From an uncultured Ulvibacter sp. (GTDB lineage Bacteria; Bacteroidota; Bacteroidia; Flavobacteriales; Flavobacteriaceae), in contig CALKCP010000007.1 in NCBI GenBank assembly GCA_938083445.1, positions 35,833 to 99,832 of the forward strand: a DNA stretch of 64,000 nucleotides. The letters run 5' to 3'. Shown here in pieces: positions 36,934-45,347 of this stretch. A program made the position numbers and the translations under genes. Each line of letters begins with the position of its first letter. Positions within the stretch are counted from its first letter, which is position 1. Below the pieces are notes generated by a model. That model searched no databases and was not told where the DNA came from. It saw nothing but the letters and a program-made list of their open reading frames with translations.

Positions 36934-37662
36934 CTAAGATTCTGCACGTTGCTGAACGGCTAAATTGTAAATTACCAATCCAAATCCAATCTTATTAATA
37001 GCATCTGCGATGTTATAGAAAACATCCATACTTAGACCTCCAAAAATACCTGAATACCAACCTTCGGTACCAGCCATATAACCGATAGGATAGATAGCCC
37101 ATCCAACCAATACAAACCAGCATAGGATTTTGTGAGAACTTTGAATCGATCCGCCAGCTTCTTTTGCAAGTTTTGCTGCACCACCAAGCCAAATTTCGTA
37201 TACAATTCCAAAGTAGGCAATACCAGATACTAAGCCCCATATTGCGGCATTAGCTTGGTCAACACCTTCTCCGATGTATCCTGTTACAAGCATGATTACT
37301 GATAGTAATATCAATCTCCACATGAGAGATTTCTTAGCTCCAGCCACCTTCAGTATGAGATAGAACTCTACACACATTAATGGTACTGTTAAAATCCAGT
37401 CTACATAACGGAAGAACGTAGGTGATTCCATGTTAGTAGCCCAATAGTCGCGCATGTACCAATAATGTACAGCCGCGATAAAGGTTATTAATCCTGATAC
37501 TAGGATTGAGGTCTTCCACTTTTTATCGAAATCATTCATTGATAAAAAGAAGAATGCAGCAGCAGCCATCATGGCCATACAACCTACAAAAAATGTGAAT
37601 CCAACGTAATCGTCGGGAGCGAGTTTGGGGACTAACGAAATAAAGTTAAATAGTGTTTGCAT
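36934..37662 (-). CDS. Proteorhodopsin, proton-pumping type
   Basis: 242 residues, seven membrane helices. The pump motif is in RYVDWILTVPLMCVE: D88 (acceptor), T92 and E99 (donor), the DTE pattern of proton pumps rather than the NDQ sodium or NTQ chloride types. H66 (AAVHYWYM) is the Asp-partner His of proteorhodopsins and K224 (NKIGFG) binds retinal. The tuning residue (105 in the reference numbering) is M96, as in green-absorbing flavobacterial forms. It is divergent from the retinal-forming blh gene across 101 bp. In the inner membrane it adds light-driven proton motive force. Confidence 0.95.
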   Translation of the reverse strand: MQTLFNFISLVPKLAPDDYVGFTFFVGCMAMMAAAAFFFLSMNDFDKKWKTSILVSGLITFIAAVHYWYMRDYWATNMESPTFFRYVDWILTVPLMCVEFYLILKVAGAKKSLMWRLILLSVIMLVTGYIGEGVDQANAAIWGLVSGIAYFGIVYEIWLGGAAKLAKEAGGSIQSSHKILCWFVLVGWAIYPIGYMAGTEGWYSGIFGGLSMDVFYNIADAINKIGFGLVIYNLAVQQRAES

Positions 37663-37689
37663 TTTTTTTTGTTTTTTGATTAATTATTT

Positions 37690-37697
37690 CAAAGCTA
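37690..37697 (-). promoter_or_regulatory. -7 box TAGCTTTG of the proteorhodopsin gene
   Basis: Matches the TAnnTTTG consensus on the minus strand, 27 bp before the start codon. No clear -33 TTG is present. Confidence 0.45.
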
Positions 37698-37763
37698 GAT
37701 AAAAAATGTTAAATGAATCCTAATTTTCATCATAAATATTTATCATCTCGATAATATTACAAG

Positions 37764-38648
37764 ATGAACTTTAAGAAAACAGCAATATTTATAACTCTTT
37801 TGAGCTTATGGCTCTCAAATTATTTTTCAAACCCATCCCAGGAAATACTGGCTTTGTGTCTTATTTTTTCGGTAGGAATTTTACATGGAAGCAATGATTT
37901 GTCAATAATCCATAAAATGAATGGATCACGAGGCCTTAAAAATGCCGTAATTCTTATTGGGAGTTATATCTTGACTGTTTTTCTTGCTGCGATACTCTTT
38001 TATAAAGTCCCAGCACTTGCATTGGCCTTATTTATTCTTTTTAGTGGCTATCATTTTGGAGAACAACATTGGAGTGATCGAAAGTTAGGAGGCGTCTTCC
38101 TTAAAAGAAGTGTCTATCTTTTTTATGGATTAGTGATTTTGTTCCTCTTATTCGCATTGAATTCGATTCAGACAACTGAAATTATTATGAACTTGACAAG
38201 TCAAAACATTCCAGAGCTTTGGTATGGGTATGGCTTGGTAGGATCCAGTGTTGTTTTTTCAGCCTTGCTCTTATTTCTGATGATCACCCGAACCTTAACA
38301 GTGAGCGACTTGCTTTTTGAGTTATTTCTTCTGTTCGTCTTTGCAATCGTATTTAATTTTGCAACACTTCTTTGGGCCTTCGCCATTTACTTTATCTATT
38401 GGCACAGCATCCCCTCCATACTCGAGCAACTTATGTATTTATATGGAGACAAAAGCCTACTGTCATTCAAACGATATTTAAAATCATCGTCTATTATATG
38501 GCTTATTTCAGTAACAGCAATCTTCGGGCTATTCTATGTAGTTCGGAACAATGCCGATTTGTTTTTGGCATTGTTTTTTGCTTTCCTCGGCGCGATTACC
38601 TTTGCGCACTCCTTTATAATTATGAGGATGTTTACTACAGAAAAATAA
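37764..38648 (+). CDS. blh: Beta-carotene 15,15'-dioxygenase, Brp/Blh family
   Basis: 294 residues with about eight membrane segments. The family blocks GILHGSNDLSIIHKM, FSGYHFGEQHWSD and IYWHSIP carry the iron-binding His residues. The enzyme cleaves beta-carotene into two retinal molecules, the chromophore of the neighbouring proteorhodopsin. The head-to-head arrangement supports joint control. The carotenoid genes crtE, crtB, crtI and crtY that supply beta-carotene are not in the window. Confidence 0.93.
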   Translation: MNFKKTAIFITLLSLWLSNYFSNPSQEILALCLIFSVGILHGSNDLSIIHKMNGSRGLKNAVILIGSYILTVFLAAILFYKVPALALALFILFSGYHFGEQHWSDRKLGGVFLKRSVYLFYGLVILFLLFALNSIQTTEIIMNLTSQNIPELWYGYGLVGSSVVFSALLLFLMITRTLTVSDLLFELFLLFVFAIVFNFATLLWAFAIYFIYWHSIPSILEQLMYLYGDKSLLSFKRYLKSSSIIWLISVTAIFGLFYVVRNNADLFLALFFAFLGAITFAHSFIIMRMFTTEK

Positions 38649-39036
38649 CAGTTCTCGAGCTCTTAAAAATTGAGTCATCACTAAAAGGGACGCTTGTAAT
38701 TTTATCTTATCAGCAATAATTCGACCCTCTCGATTAGCAATTATCGTATCTCATTGATGATTAACACCTTGACTATTTCCATTATTTGGCAATGTATTTT
38801 GTAAAATAAAAATTATTTGTTAACAAAATACATGTAAAAAGCATGAACTCTAACATCTTATTTTTTTAATAATCCTTTGTAAACACCTATTAAAACTGCA
38901 TATTTATTAATATTTTAACATATTTAACTATGAAATTATGAAAATTAATGTTAATAAATCAAATTATTATTATGGCTATAATCCTTAATTATTTGTTAAA
39001 TTGTTATCTAATAACAACCAAACAAACTTATTTACA
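38649..39036. other. 388-bp intergenic region with a long inverted repeat
   Basis: Strongly AT-rich. No gene is seen. It holds an 11-bp perfect inverted repeat at 38792-38833 and the probable promoter of the membrane-protein gene at 39037. Confidence 0.6.
38792..38833. repeat. 11-bp inverted repeat, possible operator or structured leader
   Basis: ATGTATTTTGT, 20 bp, then ACAAAATACAT. The spacer contains a second small palindrome, TTGTTAAC, near its right end. No T run follows, so it is not an obvious terminator. Confidence 0.5.
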
Positions 39037-39816
39037 ATGATGACAAACAAATTAAATCAACTAATTGACCTACCAAAAATGGTCAATAGTAAACTTCCCA
39101 TGAATAATTTTAATTCATTGGTTGAAGGTTCGGAACACAATATTGCAAGTAGGGTAGGTTCTTTTTACAGAATTTCTGCTTTAATTGTTTTGATAACTTC
39201 TTTAATTGCGGTGCTTTCACCCATTTGGACTGGAGGTATGGGTACAGGACTTGGCCTTGTGGGCAGTGTGCTCGCTATCCTAATTTGGGTGTATGCAGCA
39301 TTCCCAATTACACAGCTTATTAGATCAGCAGGAGATGGCCTGGCTGAATCTAAAAGTGGCATAATGGATTTTGTATTCAGAGACTTGGCAGTTGCCAATA
39401 TTAAACTTTTCGGACTTGCTGGAGCATTAGTCGCTTTATTTGGTGCCTTCTGCATGACAATATCATGGGCTACTTCTATTGATGTTTCTCCTGATTTTGG
39501 AACAAGTTGGGTTGCAAATATTGATTATGCATATGCACTTCCAATGGCTGCAGTTACTGCTTTAGCGGAGTCTCTTAGATTAGAGTTTCTTAGCAATATA
39601 CTTGCAAACGATTGGTCAAACTGGGATCCTACTCAAGCCGCAGGTGCAGCATGGAGTTCAGATGGATTATTTGCTGTTTTGTGGGAATACGTGGGTGTAG
39701 TAGTTGTATTGGCAAAGATGTATGTTGCTTTAGCAATATATCATTTCTTCTACGGAATTATTACGAGTCTAGTAAATTGGATAAAAAGTCCATACCTGCC
39801 TTTTAAAACAAGTTAA
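39037..39816 (+). CDS. Unrecognised multi-pass membrane protein near proteorhodopsin
   Basis: 259 residues from MMTNKLNQ. About five hydrophobic segments: ISALIVLITSLIAVLSPIW, GLGLVGSVLAILIWVYAAF, LFGLAGALVALFGAFCMTI, a possible fourth at YALPMAAVTALAESL, and GLFAVLWEYVGVVVVLAKMYVALAIY. The N-terminal 45 residues are polar. There is no motif I can name. It is the next gene after blh on the same strand, but with its own 388-bp upstream region and a strong terminator, so it is an independent unit. Highly ordered promoter-proximal sequence suggests it is well expressed; this is inference. Confidence 0.75.
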   Translation: MMTNKLNQLIDLPKMVNSKLPMNNFNSLVEGSEHNIASRVGSFYRISALIVLITSLIAVLSPIWTGGMGTGLGLVGSVLAILIWVYAAFPITQLIRSAGDGLAESKSGIMDFVFRDLAVANIKLFGLAGALVALFGAFCMTISWATSIDVSPDFGTSWVANIDYAYALPMAAVTALAESLRLEFLSNILANDWSNWDPTQAAGAAWSSDGLFAVLWEYVGVVVVLAKMYVALAIYHFFYGIITSLVNWIKSPYLPFKTS

Positions 39817-39840
39817 TATAAAATTAACATGAATTAATTC

Positions 39841-39874
39841 AAAGGCACGATTTCTGAAAATCGTGCCTTTTTTT
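39841..39874 (+). terminator. Strong terminator of the membrane-protein gene
   Basis: Perfect AAAGGCACGATTT-CTGA-AAATCGTGCCTTT hairpin followed by a T run. Confidence 0.92.
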
Positions 39875-39939
39875 ATTCAATAATGTTTTACCTCTGCCTC
39901 TAAAAACTGCTCTCTTTGGAGTAGTCACTTCCTTTTACA

Positions 39940-40959
39940 TCATTTCTTATCTACTGAAATCCTATCAGGTCGATTCGCAATTTCCCAAGCCGTTTGGAAG
40001 ATTAACCGTGTGCGAGTCTCCATTAATTCATATTCAATTTTATCGGGCGTATCGGTCATTTTATGATAGTCTTCATGGGTACCGTTGAAATAGAAAATTA
40101 CCGGTATATTATTTTTCGCAAAGTTGTAATGGTCACTTCTGTAGTAAAAACGATTTGGATCATTTTCATCATTGAACGTATAATCCAACTCCAGATTACT
40201 ATATGTTTTATTTACTTGTTCCGAAACATCATGTAGTTCTTGACTTAGTTTATCACTACCAATTAAATAAATATAATTTGGAGTGTCTTTATTTTTTTGG
40301 TCAATACGCCCAATCATGTCACTATTTAGGTTACATACTGTGTTCTCTAATGGAAATAGGGGGTTTTCGGTATAATATCTCGAGCCAAAAAGTCCGATTT
40401 CTTCCCCTGTTACGTGAAGAAATAAAAGAGAGCGTTTTGGGCCATTACCATCTTTCACGGCTTTTTGAAAAGCTTCTGCGATTTCTAGTAGTGCAACGGT
40501 ACCACTACCATCATCATCGGCTCCGTTAAATACATTTCCATCATCGTCTGTTCCAACATGGTCCAAATGTGCCGATAGGACAATTAGTTCGTCTGGCTTT
40601 TCAGAGCCTTTGATATAGGCAACTACGTTTTCTGAATCTTCGTCACTACGCCCTTCAAAATAACTCGCTGGAATATTTTGATAGTAATTATTTTCTTCAA
40701 TTGGTGCGTCGATTTCCTGATCTTGATAAAAGTTCCGAAGATACTCGGCCGCCATTTTTTGCCCATTAGTACCAGTCATTCTACCTTGCATCCCATCACC
40801 GGCATAAATATAGAGATGTGTTTTTAGATCGTTGGCCGTTATCGTATTCGCATAGTCTACGCGATCTAGTGTTTTGTTTTTTGTTTTAGAAACCGCGTTT
40901 TGGGCCGAATTGCAGGAACAAATAAATAGAGTGAAAAGGGCTAAAAATAAATATTTCAT
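39940..40959 (-). CDS. M28-family metallopeptidase lipoprotein
   Basis: 339 residues from MKYLF; the longer frame would need a TTG. The lipobox is TLFICSCNS. The zinc peptidase motifs are all present: LSAHLDHVG (first His), NGADDDGSGT (bridging Asp), VTGEEIGLFG (Glu base and ligand), NSDMIGR and YRSDHYNF (last His). It is probably an aminopeptidase anchored in the outer membrane and facing the periplasm or surface. It is monocistronic. Confidence 0.9.
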   Translation of the reverse strand: MKYLFLALFTLFICSCNSAQNAVSKTKNKTLDRVDYANTITANDLKTHLYIYAGDGMQGRMTGTNGQKMAAEYLRNFYQDQEIDAPIEENNYYQNIPASYFEGRSDEDSENVVAYIKGSEKPDELIVLSAHLDHVGTDDDGNVFNGADDDGSGTVALLEIAEAFQKAVKDGNGPKRSLLFLHVTGEEIGLFGSRYYTENPLFPLENTVCNLNSDMIGRIDQKNKDTPNYIYLIGSDKLSQELHDVSEQVNKTYSNLELDYTFNDENDPNRFYYRSDHYNFAKNNIPVIFYFNGTHEDYHKMTDTPDKIEYELMETRTRLIFQTAWEIANRPDRISVDKK

Positions 40960-41209
40960 AAGATTCAATAAAAGTGATTAAACTCAGAGTCTGACGAGTC
41001 ACGAGTGCCTTCAGTAATTTTTAAAGCAGCTAAAGATAAGGTAACTATCTCGACATGTTGTGTAAGTTCGGAAAAATTTATTTTTTTGAATGGTGTGAAA
41101 AAATGCACAAAGAAATACCAAATACCTGCACAGTTTAGCACATTGAAAACGGCTTAATTTGATGTTTTATTATAAATTTCTTTACCTTTATTTCTTAGAA
41201 GGAATCAAA

Positions 41210-42496
41210 ATGTCAGAAAAAATTGAAACCAACCCAATTCACAAAAAGTCACTGCTTGCTGGGTTTATTGGAAATATATTAGAGTGGTACGATTTTACAG
41301 TTTACGGGTTTTTTGCCACCATAATTGGTGCTCAATTTTTTCCTGATGAAGATAAAATAGTCCAATTAATTTCGGCCTTTGGAGTGTTTGCTGCGGGGTA
41401 TTTAATGCGGCCAATAGGTGGCGTAATATTTGGTCATATCGGAGACAAGTATGGAAGAAAGAAAGCTTTGACAATATCGGTGCTCCTGATGGCAATCCCA
41501 ACAACATTGATTGGTTTTCTTCCTACCTATGTTAATATCGGCTGGTATTCGGCAGCCTTACTGGTAATTTTAAGACTCTTGCAAGGCCTTTCGGTAGGTG
41601 GTGAGTTTACTGGGTCCATATCATTTTTAGTAGAGAAGGCACCCAAAGGAAAACGAGGGTTTTTTGGTAGTTGGTCTACCTTTGGTGTTTTTGGTGGGAT
41701 GCTCTTAGGTTCCGGTATTGGATCAATAATTACAAGTGTGCTATCGACAGAGCAGTTACACGATTTTGGATGGAGAATTCCCTTTCTATTTGGCGCAATC
41801 ATTGGTATTATAGGTTTTTATATGCGCAAAGAGATGGGTACTGATGCCTATGAGACAAAAATTAAAAAAGAAGACGCTTCAACGAAAACACCACTGGCTG
41901 AATTCTGGGCAGGCTACAAGATGCAGGCGCTCAAAATAATCTTGTTGAGTTGGGCATTTGGTGTTACTGTATATCTCTTATTTATTTTTCTCCCATCTTA
42001 TTTGCATACGTTTCATAATATAAAACTAGATGATGCATTGTCAGCGCACACAATTGCACTGGTCGTCTTAATGCTTTTGATACCATTATTTGGATTTATA
42101 AGCGATAAAATTGGTCGAAAAAAGGTGCTGTTTATGTCTCTTGTTGGCTTCGCTGTTTTTACATACCCTCTGTTTACTTTGATGTTTGAAAATACTTTTA
42201 CTGCCATACTTGTGGCGATGCTAATCTTTGCTGTTTTTGAAGCCATGTTTCAGGCAGTGATACCTGCGTTGATGACCGAATCTTTTCCGGCAAACATTAG
42301 ATACACGGGGCTTTCCATAAGCTATAATTTTTCGTTGGCAATATTTGGGGGTACCACACCACTTGTATGTACATGGCTTATAAAAGTGAGTGATGGAAAT
42401 GTGTGGATGCCTGCTTATTATTTAATAGCAACCTGTATTATCGCTATCATAACTGCATTGTTTATACCAGAGACCTATAAAAAGGAATTGGATTAA
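41210..42496 (+). CDS. MFS transporter, metabolite:H+ symporter (ProP/KgtP-like)
   Basis: 428 residues from the ATG at 41210, which follows a rare good ribosome-binding site (GAAGGA, 41198-41203); the longer frame adds an unlikely leader. Twelve membrane segments. The MHS motifs GNILEWYDFTVYGFFA and GHIGDKYGRKKAL (loop 2-3) and GLSVGGEFTGS are clear. Such carriers take up osmolytes, dicarboxylates or amino acids with protons; the substrate is not predictable. Confidence 0.9.
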   Translation: MSEKIETNPIHKKSLLAGFIGNILEWYDFTVYGFFATIIGAQFFPDEDKIVQLISAFGVFAAGYLMRPIGGVIFGHIGDKYGRKKALTISVLLMAIPTTLIGFLPTYVNIGWYSAALLVILRLLQGLSVGGEFTGSISFLVEKAPKGKRGFFGSWSTFGVFGGMLLGSGIGSIITSVLSTEQLHDFGWRIPFLFGAIIGIIGFYMRKEMGTDAYETKIKKEDASTKTPLAEFWAGYKMQALKIILLSWAFGVTVYLLFIFLPSYLHTFHNIKLDDALSAHTIALVVLMLLIPLFGFISDKIGRKKVLFMSLVGFAVFTYPLFTLMFENTFTAILVAMLIFAVFEAMFQAVIPALMTESFPANIRYTGLSISYNFSLAIFGGTTPLVCTWLIKVSDGNVWMPAYYLIATCIIAIITALFIPETYKKELD

Positions 42497-42714
42497 TTTA
42501 GACCTTTATTTACTTTGGAAAAATAAATTTTAATATCATGCAGATATACAACGAATTTAACATCAAGCGTATTTTCAATAAGACTAAAACATGCCTTCAT
42601 AGCACGAGTTTTTGTAAAAACTGAAAGACTAAGTACAACATTAGATGATTTATTTGGTATATGAAAATAATGTAGTTGCAGGTGAAAAAAGAGGATTCAA
42701 GTAAGAACAATTCT

Positions 42715-42722
42715 TATCTTTG
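42715..42722 (+). promoter_or_regulatory. -7 box TATCTTTG of the MBL-rhodanese gene
   Basis: Exact TAnnTTTG match, 17 bp upstream of the start codon. Confidence 0.55.
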
Positions 42723-42739
42723 TTTAAATTTTTGGAATT

Positions 42740-44125
42740 ATGAATGTCGTGCAAATTTATACAGGTTGTTTGTCACAGGGAGCCTATTATATTGAAAGTG
42801 AAGGGGAAGTCGCTATTATTGACCCGCTTCGGGAGGTGCATCCATATATTGCGCGTGCAGCTAAAGACAACGCACGTATAAAATTCGTTTTTGAAACACA
42901 TTTTCATGCCGATTTCGTGAGTGGTCATGTTACTTTGGCCAAAGAGACAGGTGCTCAAATTGTTTTTGGGCCGAATGCAAACCCAACATACGATGCTGTT
43001 ATAGCCGAAGACAATCAAGAATTTAGAATAGGGAAGTTACTTTTAAAAGCCCTACATACTCCGGGGCACACGATGGAAAGCACAACCTATCTTTTAAAGG
43101 ACGAAAGCGGTAAAGATTACGCAATATTTAGCGGTGACACTTTGTTTTTAGGAGACGTTGGCCGCCCAGATTTGGCGCAGAAGAAGGAAGATGTAACTCA
43201 AGAAGACCTTGCTGGAATTTTATTTGACAGTCTTAGAAATAGAATAATGCCCCTAGCAGACGACGTGATTGTGTATCCAGCTCACGGCGCAGGTTCTGCT
43301 TGTGGAAAACACATGATGAAGGAAACCTTGGACACCCTTGGCAACCAAAAACACGTTAATTATGCTCTGCGAGCTAATATGACGAAGTCTGAATTTATCG
43401 ATGAGGTTACCAACGGACTGTTACCTCCTCCCGTTTATTTTCCTTTAAATGTGAAGATGAATAGAGAGGGATATGAATCTATTAACCAGGTTCTAGACCG
43501 AGGGACCCAACAGTTATCACCCGATGCTTTTGAGCAGTTGGCCCAGAGTAGTGGCGCTGTTATTCTAGATGTTCGGAGCCAAGCAGATTTTATGCAAGGG
43601 CATATACCAGGAGCCATTTTTATTGGTCTTGACGGTGGATTTGCACCTTGGGTTGGTGCATTGGTGGCAGATGTGCAGCAGCCCATATTACTTATTGCGG
43701 CTGCAGGAAGCGAAGTCGAGGCTATAACCAGGTTGTCTCGTGTTGGTTTTGATAACACATTGGGTTATTTAGAAGGTGGTATTTCGGCTTGGACGGATGC
43801 AGGAAAAGAGACGGATTCAATGGCATCCATGGACGCAGCAGTATTTAAAAATGAATTGAAACGCGATGCACAAGTTTTTGATGTTCGAAACACAACTGAA
43901 TATGCAAATTCTCGAATTGCTTCTGCGGTGAACACACCTCTGGGCGCTTTAAATGATTATCTGACTGGTTATCCAGAAAACACCCCTTTTTATGTGTATT
44001 GTGCCGGTGGGTATCGCTCTGTAATTGCTGCTTCGATCTTAAAAAGTAGAGGCATTCATAATGTAGTAAATGTTATCGGTGGATTTAGTGCAATTAAAGA
44101 AGCTGGTATAGAAGTAACTTCTTAA
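42740..44125 (+). CDS. MBL-fold hydrolase with two rhodanese domains (persulfide dioxygenase type)
   Basis: 461 residues. The N-terminal metallo-beta-lactamase domain resembles ETHE1-like persulfide dioxygenases: THFHADFVSGH, LHTPGHTMES, FSGDTLFLGDVGRPDL, VYPAHGAGSACG. Two rhodanese domains follow. The first (ILDVRSQADFMQGHIPGA) has no Cys in its active loop (AAAGSE); the second (VFDVRNTTEY) keeps it (YCAGGYRS). The protein probably oxidises or transfers persulfide sulfur in the cytoplasm, with the second rhodanese active. It is monocistronic. Confidence 0.88.
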   Translation: MNVVQIYTGCLSQGAYYIESEGEVAIIDPLREVHPYIARAAKDNARIKFVFETHFHADFVSGHVTLAKETGAQIVFGPNANPTYDAVIAEDNQEFRIGKLLLKALHTPGHTMESTTYLLKDESGKDYAIFSGDTLFLGDVGRPDLAQKKEDVTQEDLAGILFDSLRNRIMPLADDVIVYPAHGAGSACGKHMMKETLDTLGNQKHVNYALRANMTKSEFIDEVTNGLLPPPVYFPLNVKMNREGYESINQVLDRGTQQLSPDAFEQLAQSSGAVILDVRSQADFMQGHIPGAIFIGLDGGFAPWVGALVADVQQPILLIAAAGSEVEAITRLSRVGFDNTLGYLEGGISAWTDAGKETDSMASMDAAVFKNELKRDAQVFDVRNTTEYANSRIASAVNTPLGALNDYLTGYPENTPFYVYCAGGYRSVIAASILKSRGIHNVVNVIGGFSAIKEAGIEVTS

Positions 44126-44226
44126 CGGTGGTTCTTTGGGCATAAAATCACTTTACTTGCAGCAACACTAGCATCTATTGATGTTTGATTTATTTCGATG
44201 GTTTTCCCCAATGCCCTCTTTCGTTG

Positions 44227-44256
44227 TGTTTAATATGTAAGTGGTCTAGCTAAACA
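44227..44256 (+). promoter_or_regulatory. Dyad TGTTTA-N18-TAAACA upstream of tspO (site 1)
   Basis: Half-sites at 44227-44232 and 44251-44256, ending 26 bp before the tspO ATG. A TATCTTTG box lies between the dyad and the start (44271-44278). One of four identical-spacing copies in the 44-61 kb island. Confidence 0.75.
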
Positions 44257-44282
44257 ATAAATAATTCATGTATCTTTGAGTT

Positions 44283-44744
44283 ATGGTCAAACTCAAATTC
44301 ATTTTATTATTTCTTTGTATTAATTTTGGGGGTCTCGCTGTGGGTTCTTGGCTCATAGATAATGGACCGAGCTCGTCTTGGTACATCGGATTAAATCAGG
44401 CGCCTTGGACTCCTCCAGGTTGGGTTTTTGGAGTGGCATGGGCAACCATAATGATATGTTTCTCTGTGTACATGGCATTGTTATATGAAAAACAAAAAAG
44501 TAAGGACGTCGTCATGTTATTTGCTGCTCAGTTTCTTTTAAATGTGAGTTGGAATTTTATTTTTTTTAATCAGCATCTTGTGGCATTAGGACTTGTAATT
44601 ATTTTGACGCTCACGGTGCTTATTTTTTATTTTCTTCTGAAGTACAAGTCTTTATTAGAAGGTAAGAGCATCTTGATAATTCCTTATTGTCTTTGGCTTT
44701 GTATTGCAAGTTCCTTAAATGGATATATTCTTTTGTTTAACTAG
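44283..44744 (+). CDS. tspO: TspO/MBR family protein
   Basis: 153 residues, five membrane helices. The family blocks LNQAPWTPPGWVFGVAWATI and NFIFFNQHLVALGLVIIL are clear, and CLWLCIASSLNGYILLFN closes the last helix. TspO binds tetrapyrroles and cholesterol-like ligands; in photosynthetic bacteria it tunes the response to oxygen and light. It opens the photoprotection island and carries dyad site 1. A 135-bp gap separates it from the next gene. Confidence 0.9.
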   Translation: MVKLKFILLFLCINFGGLAVGSWLIDNGPSSSWYIGLNQAPWTPPGWVFGVAWATIMICFSVYMALLYEKQKSKDVVMLFAAQFLLNVSWNFIFFNQHLVALGLVIILTLTVLIFYFLLKYKSLLEGKSILIIPYCLWLCIASSLNGYILLFN

Positions 44745-44879
44745 GAGAAGCAAAACGAATTAAAACCAAAAGGGAACACGCTTGCTTGAATGAAGAATGA
44801 AATTAAATAAAAGGTGCTTTTTTAGATTCTTAAGAAAAGGAAATAAGATTTAACAGTAGGTGCTTAAATAATAGTATAT

Positions 44880-45347
44880 ATGGCTTTTTACCAATTTAAT
44901 AAACAACAAAAAATAAACTGTTCTATCGACGAAATATGGGAATTTATATCTTCTCCCGGGAACTTAAAGGAGATTACACCAGACTATATGGGCTTTGATA
45001 TTATGACCAATAATCTTCCTGAGAAAATGTATCCTGGAATGATTATAAGCTATAAGGTTTCTCCTTTGTTAGGTGTTAAAATGACCTGGGTAACTGAAAT
45101 CACTCAGCTTGTTGAGAAAAAATACTTTGTAGACGAACAGCGCGTTGGGCCATATTCAATTTGGCATCATCAACATATTATTGAGCCCATTAAGAATGGG
45201 GTGCTAATGACAGATATTGTTTCGTATGCTCCGCCTCTCGGTTTTCTTGGAGCCTTGGCGAATTCGCTACTAATAAAAAATAAATTAAACGAAATATTCG
45301 ACTACCGAACTCAGGCAGTCGAGAAAAGATATGGCATTTATGAATAA
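44880..45347 (+). CDS. SRPBCC-family lipid/ligand-binding protein
   Basis: 155 residues, START-like helix-grip fold: FNKQQKINCSIDEIWEFISS at the start, KVSPLLGVKMTWVTEI in the middle and the long C-terminal helix ending AVEKRYGIYE. Homologues often lie beside photolyase genes in other bacteria, sometimes labelled cell-division inhibitor. The ligand is unknown. Its end overlaps the photolyase start by 8 bp, so the two are translationally coupled. Confidence 0.82.
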   Translation: MAFYQFNKQQKINCSIDEIWEFISSPGNLKEITPDYMGFDIMTNNLPEKMYPGMIISYKVSPLLGVKMTWVTEITQLVEKKYFVDEQRVGPYSIWHHQHIIEPIKNGVLMTDIVSYAPPLGFLGALANSLLIKNKLNEIFDYRTQAVEKRYGIYE

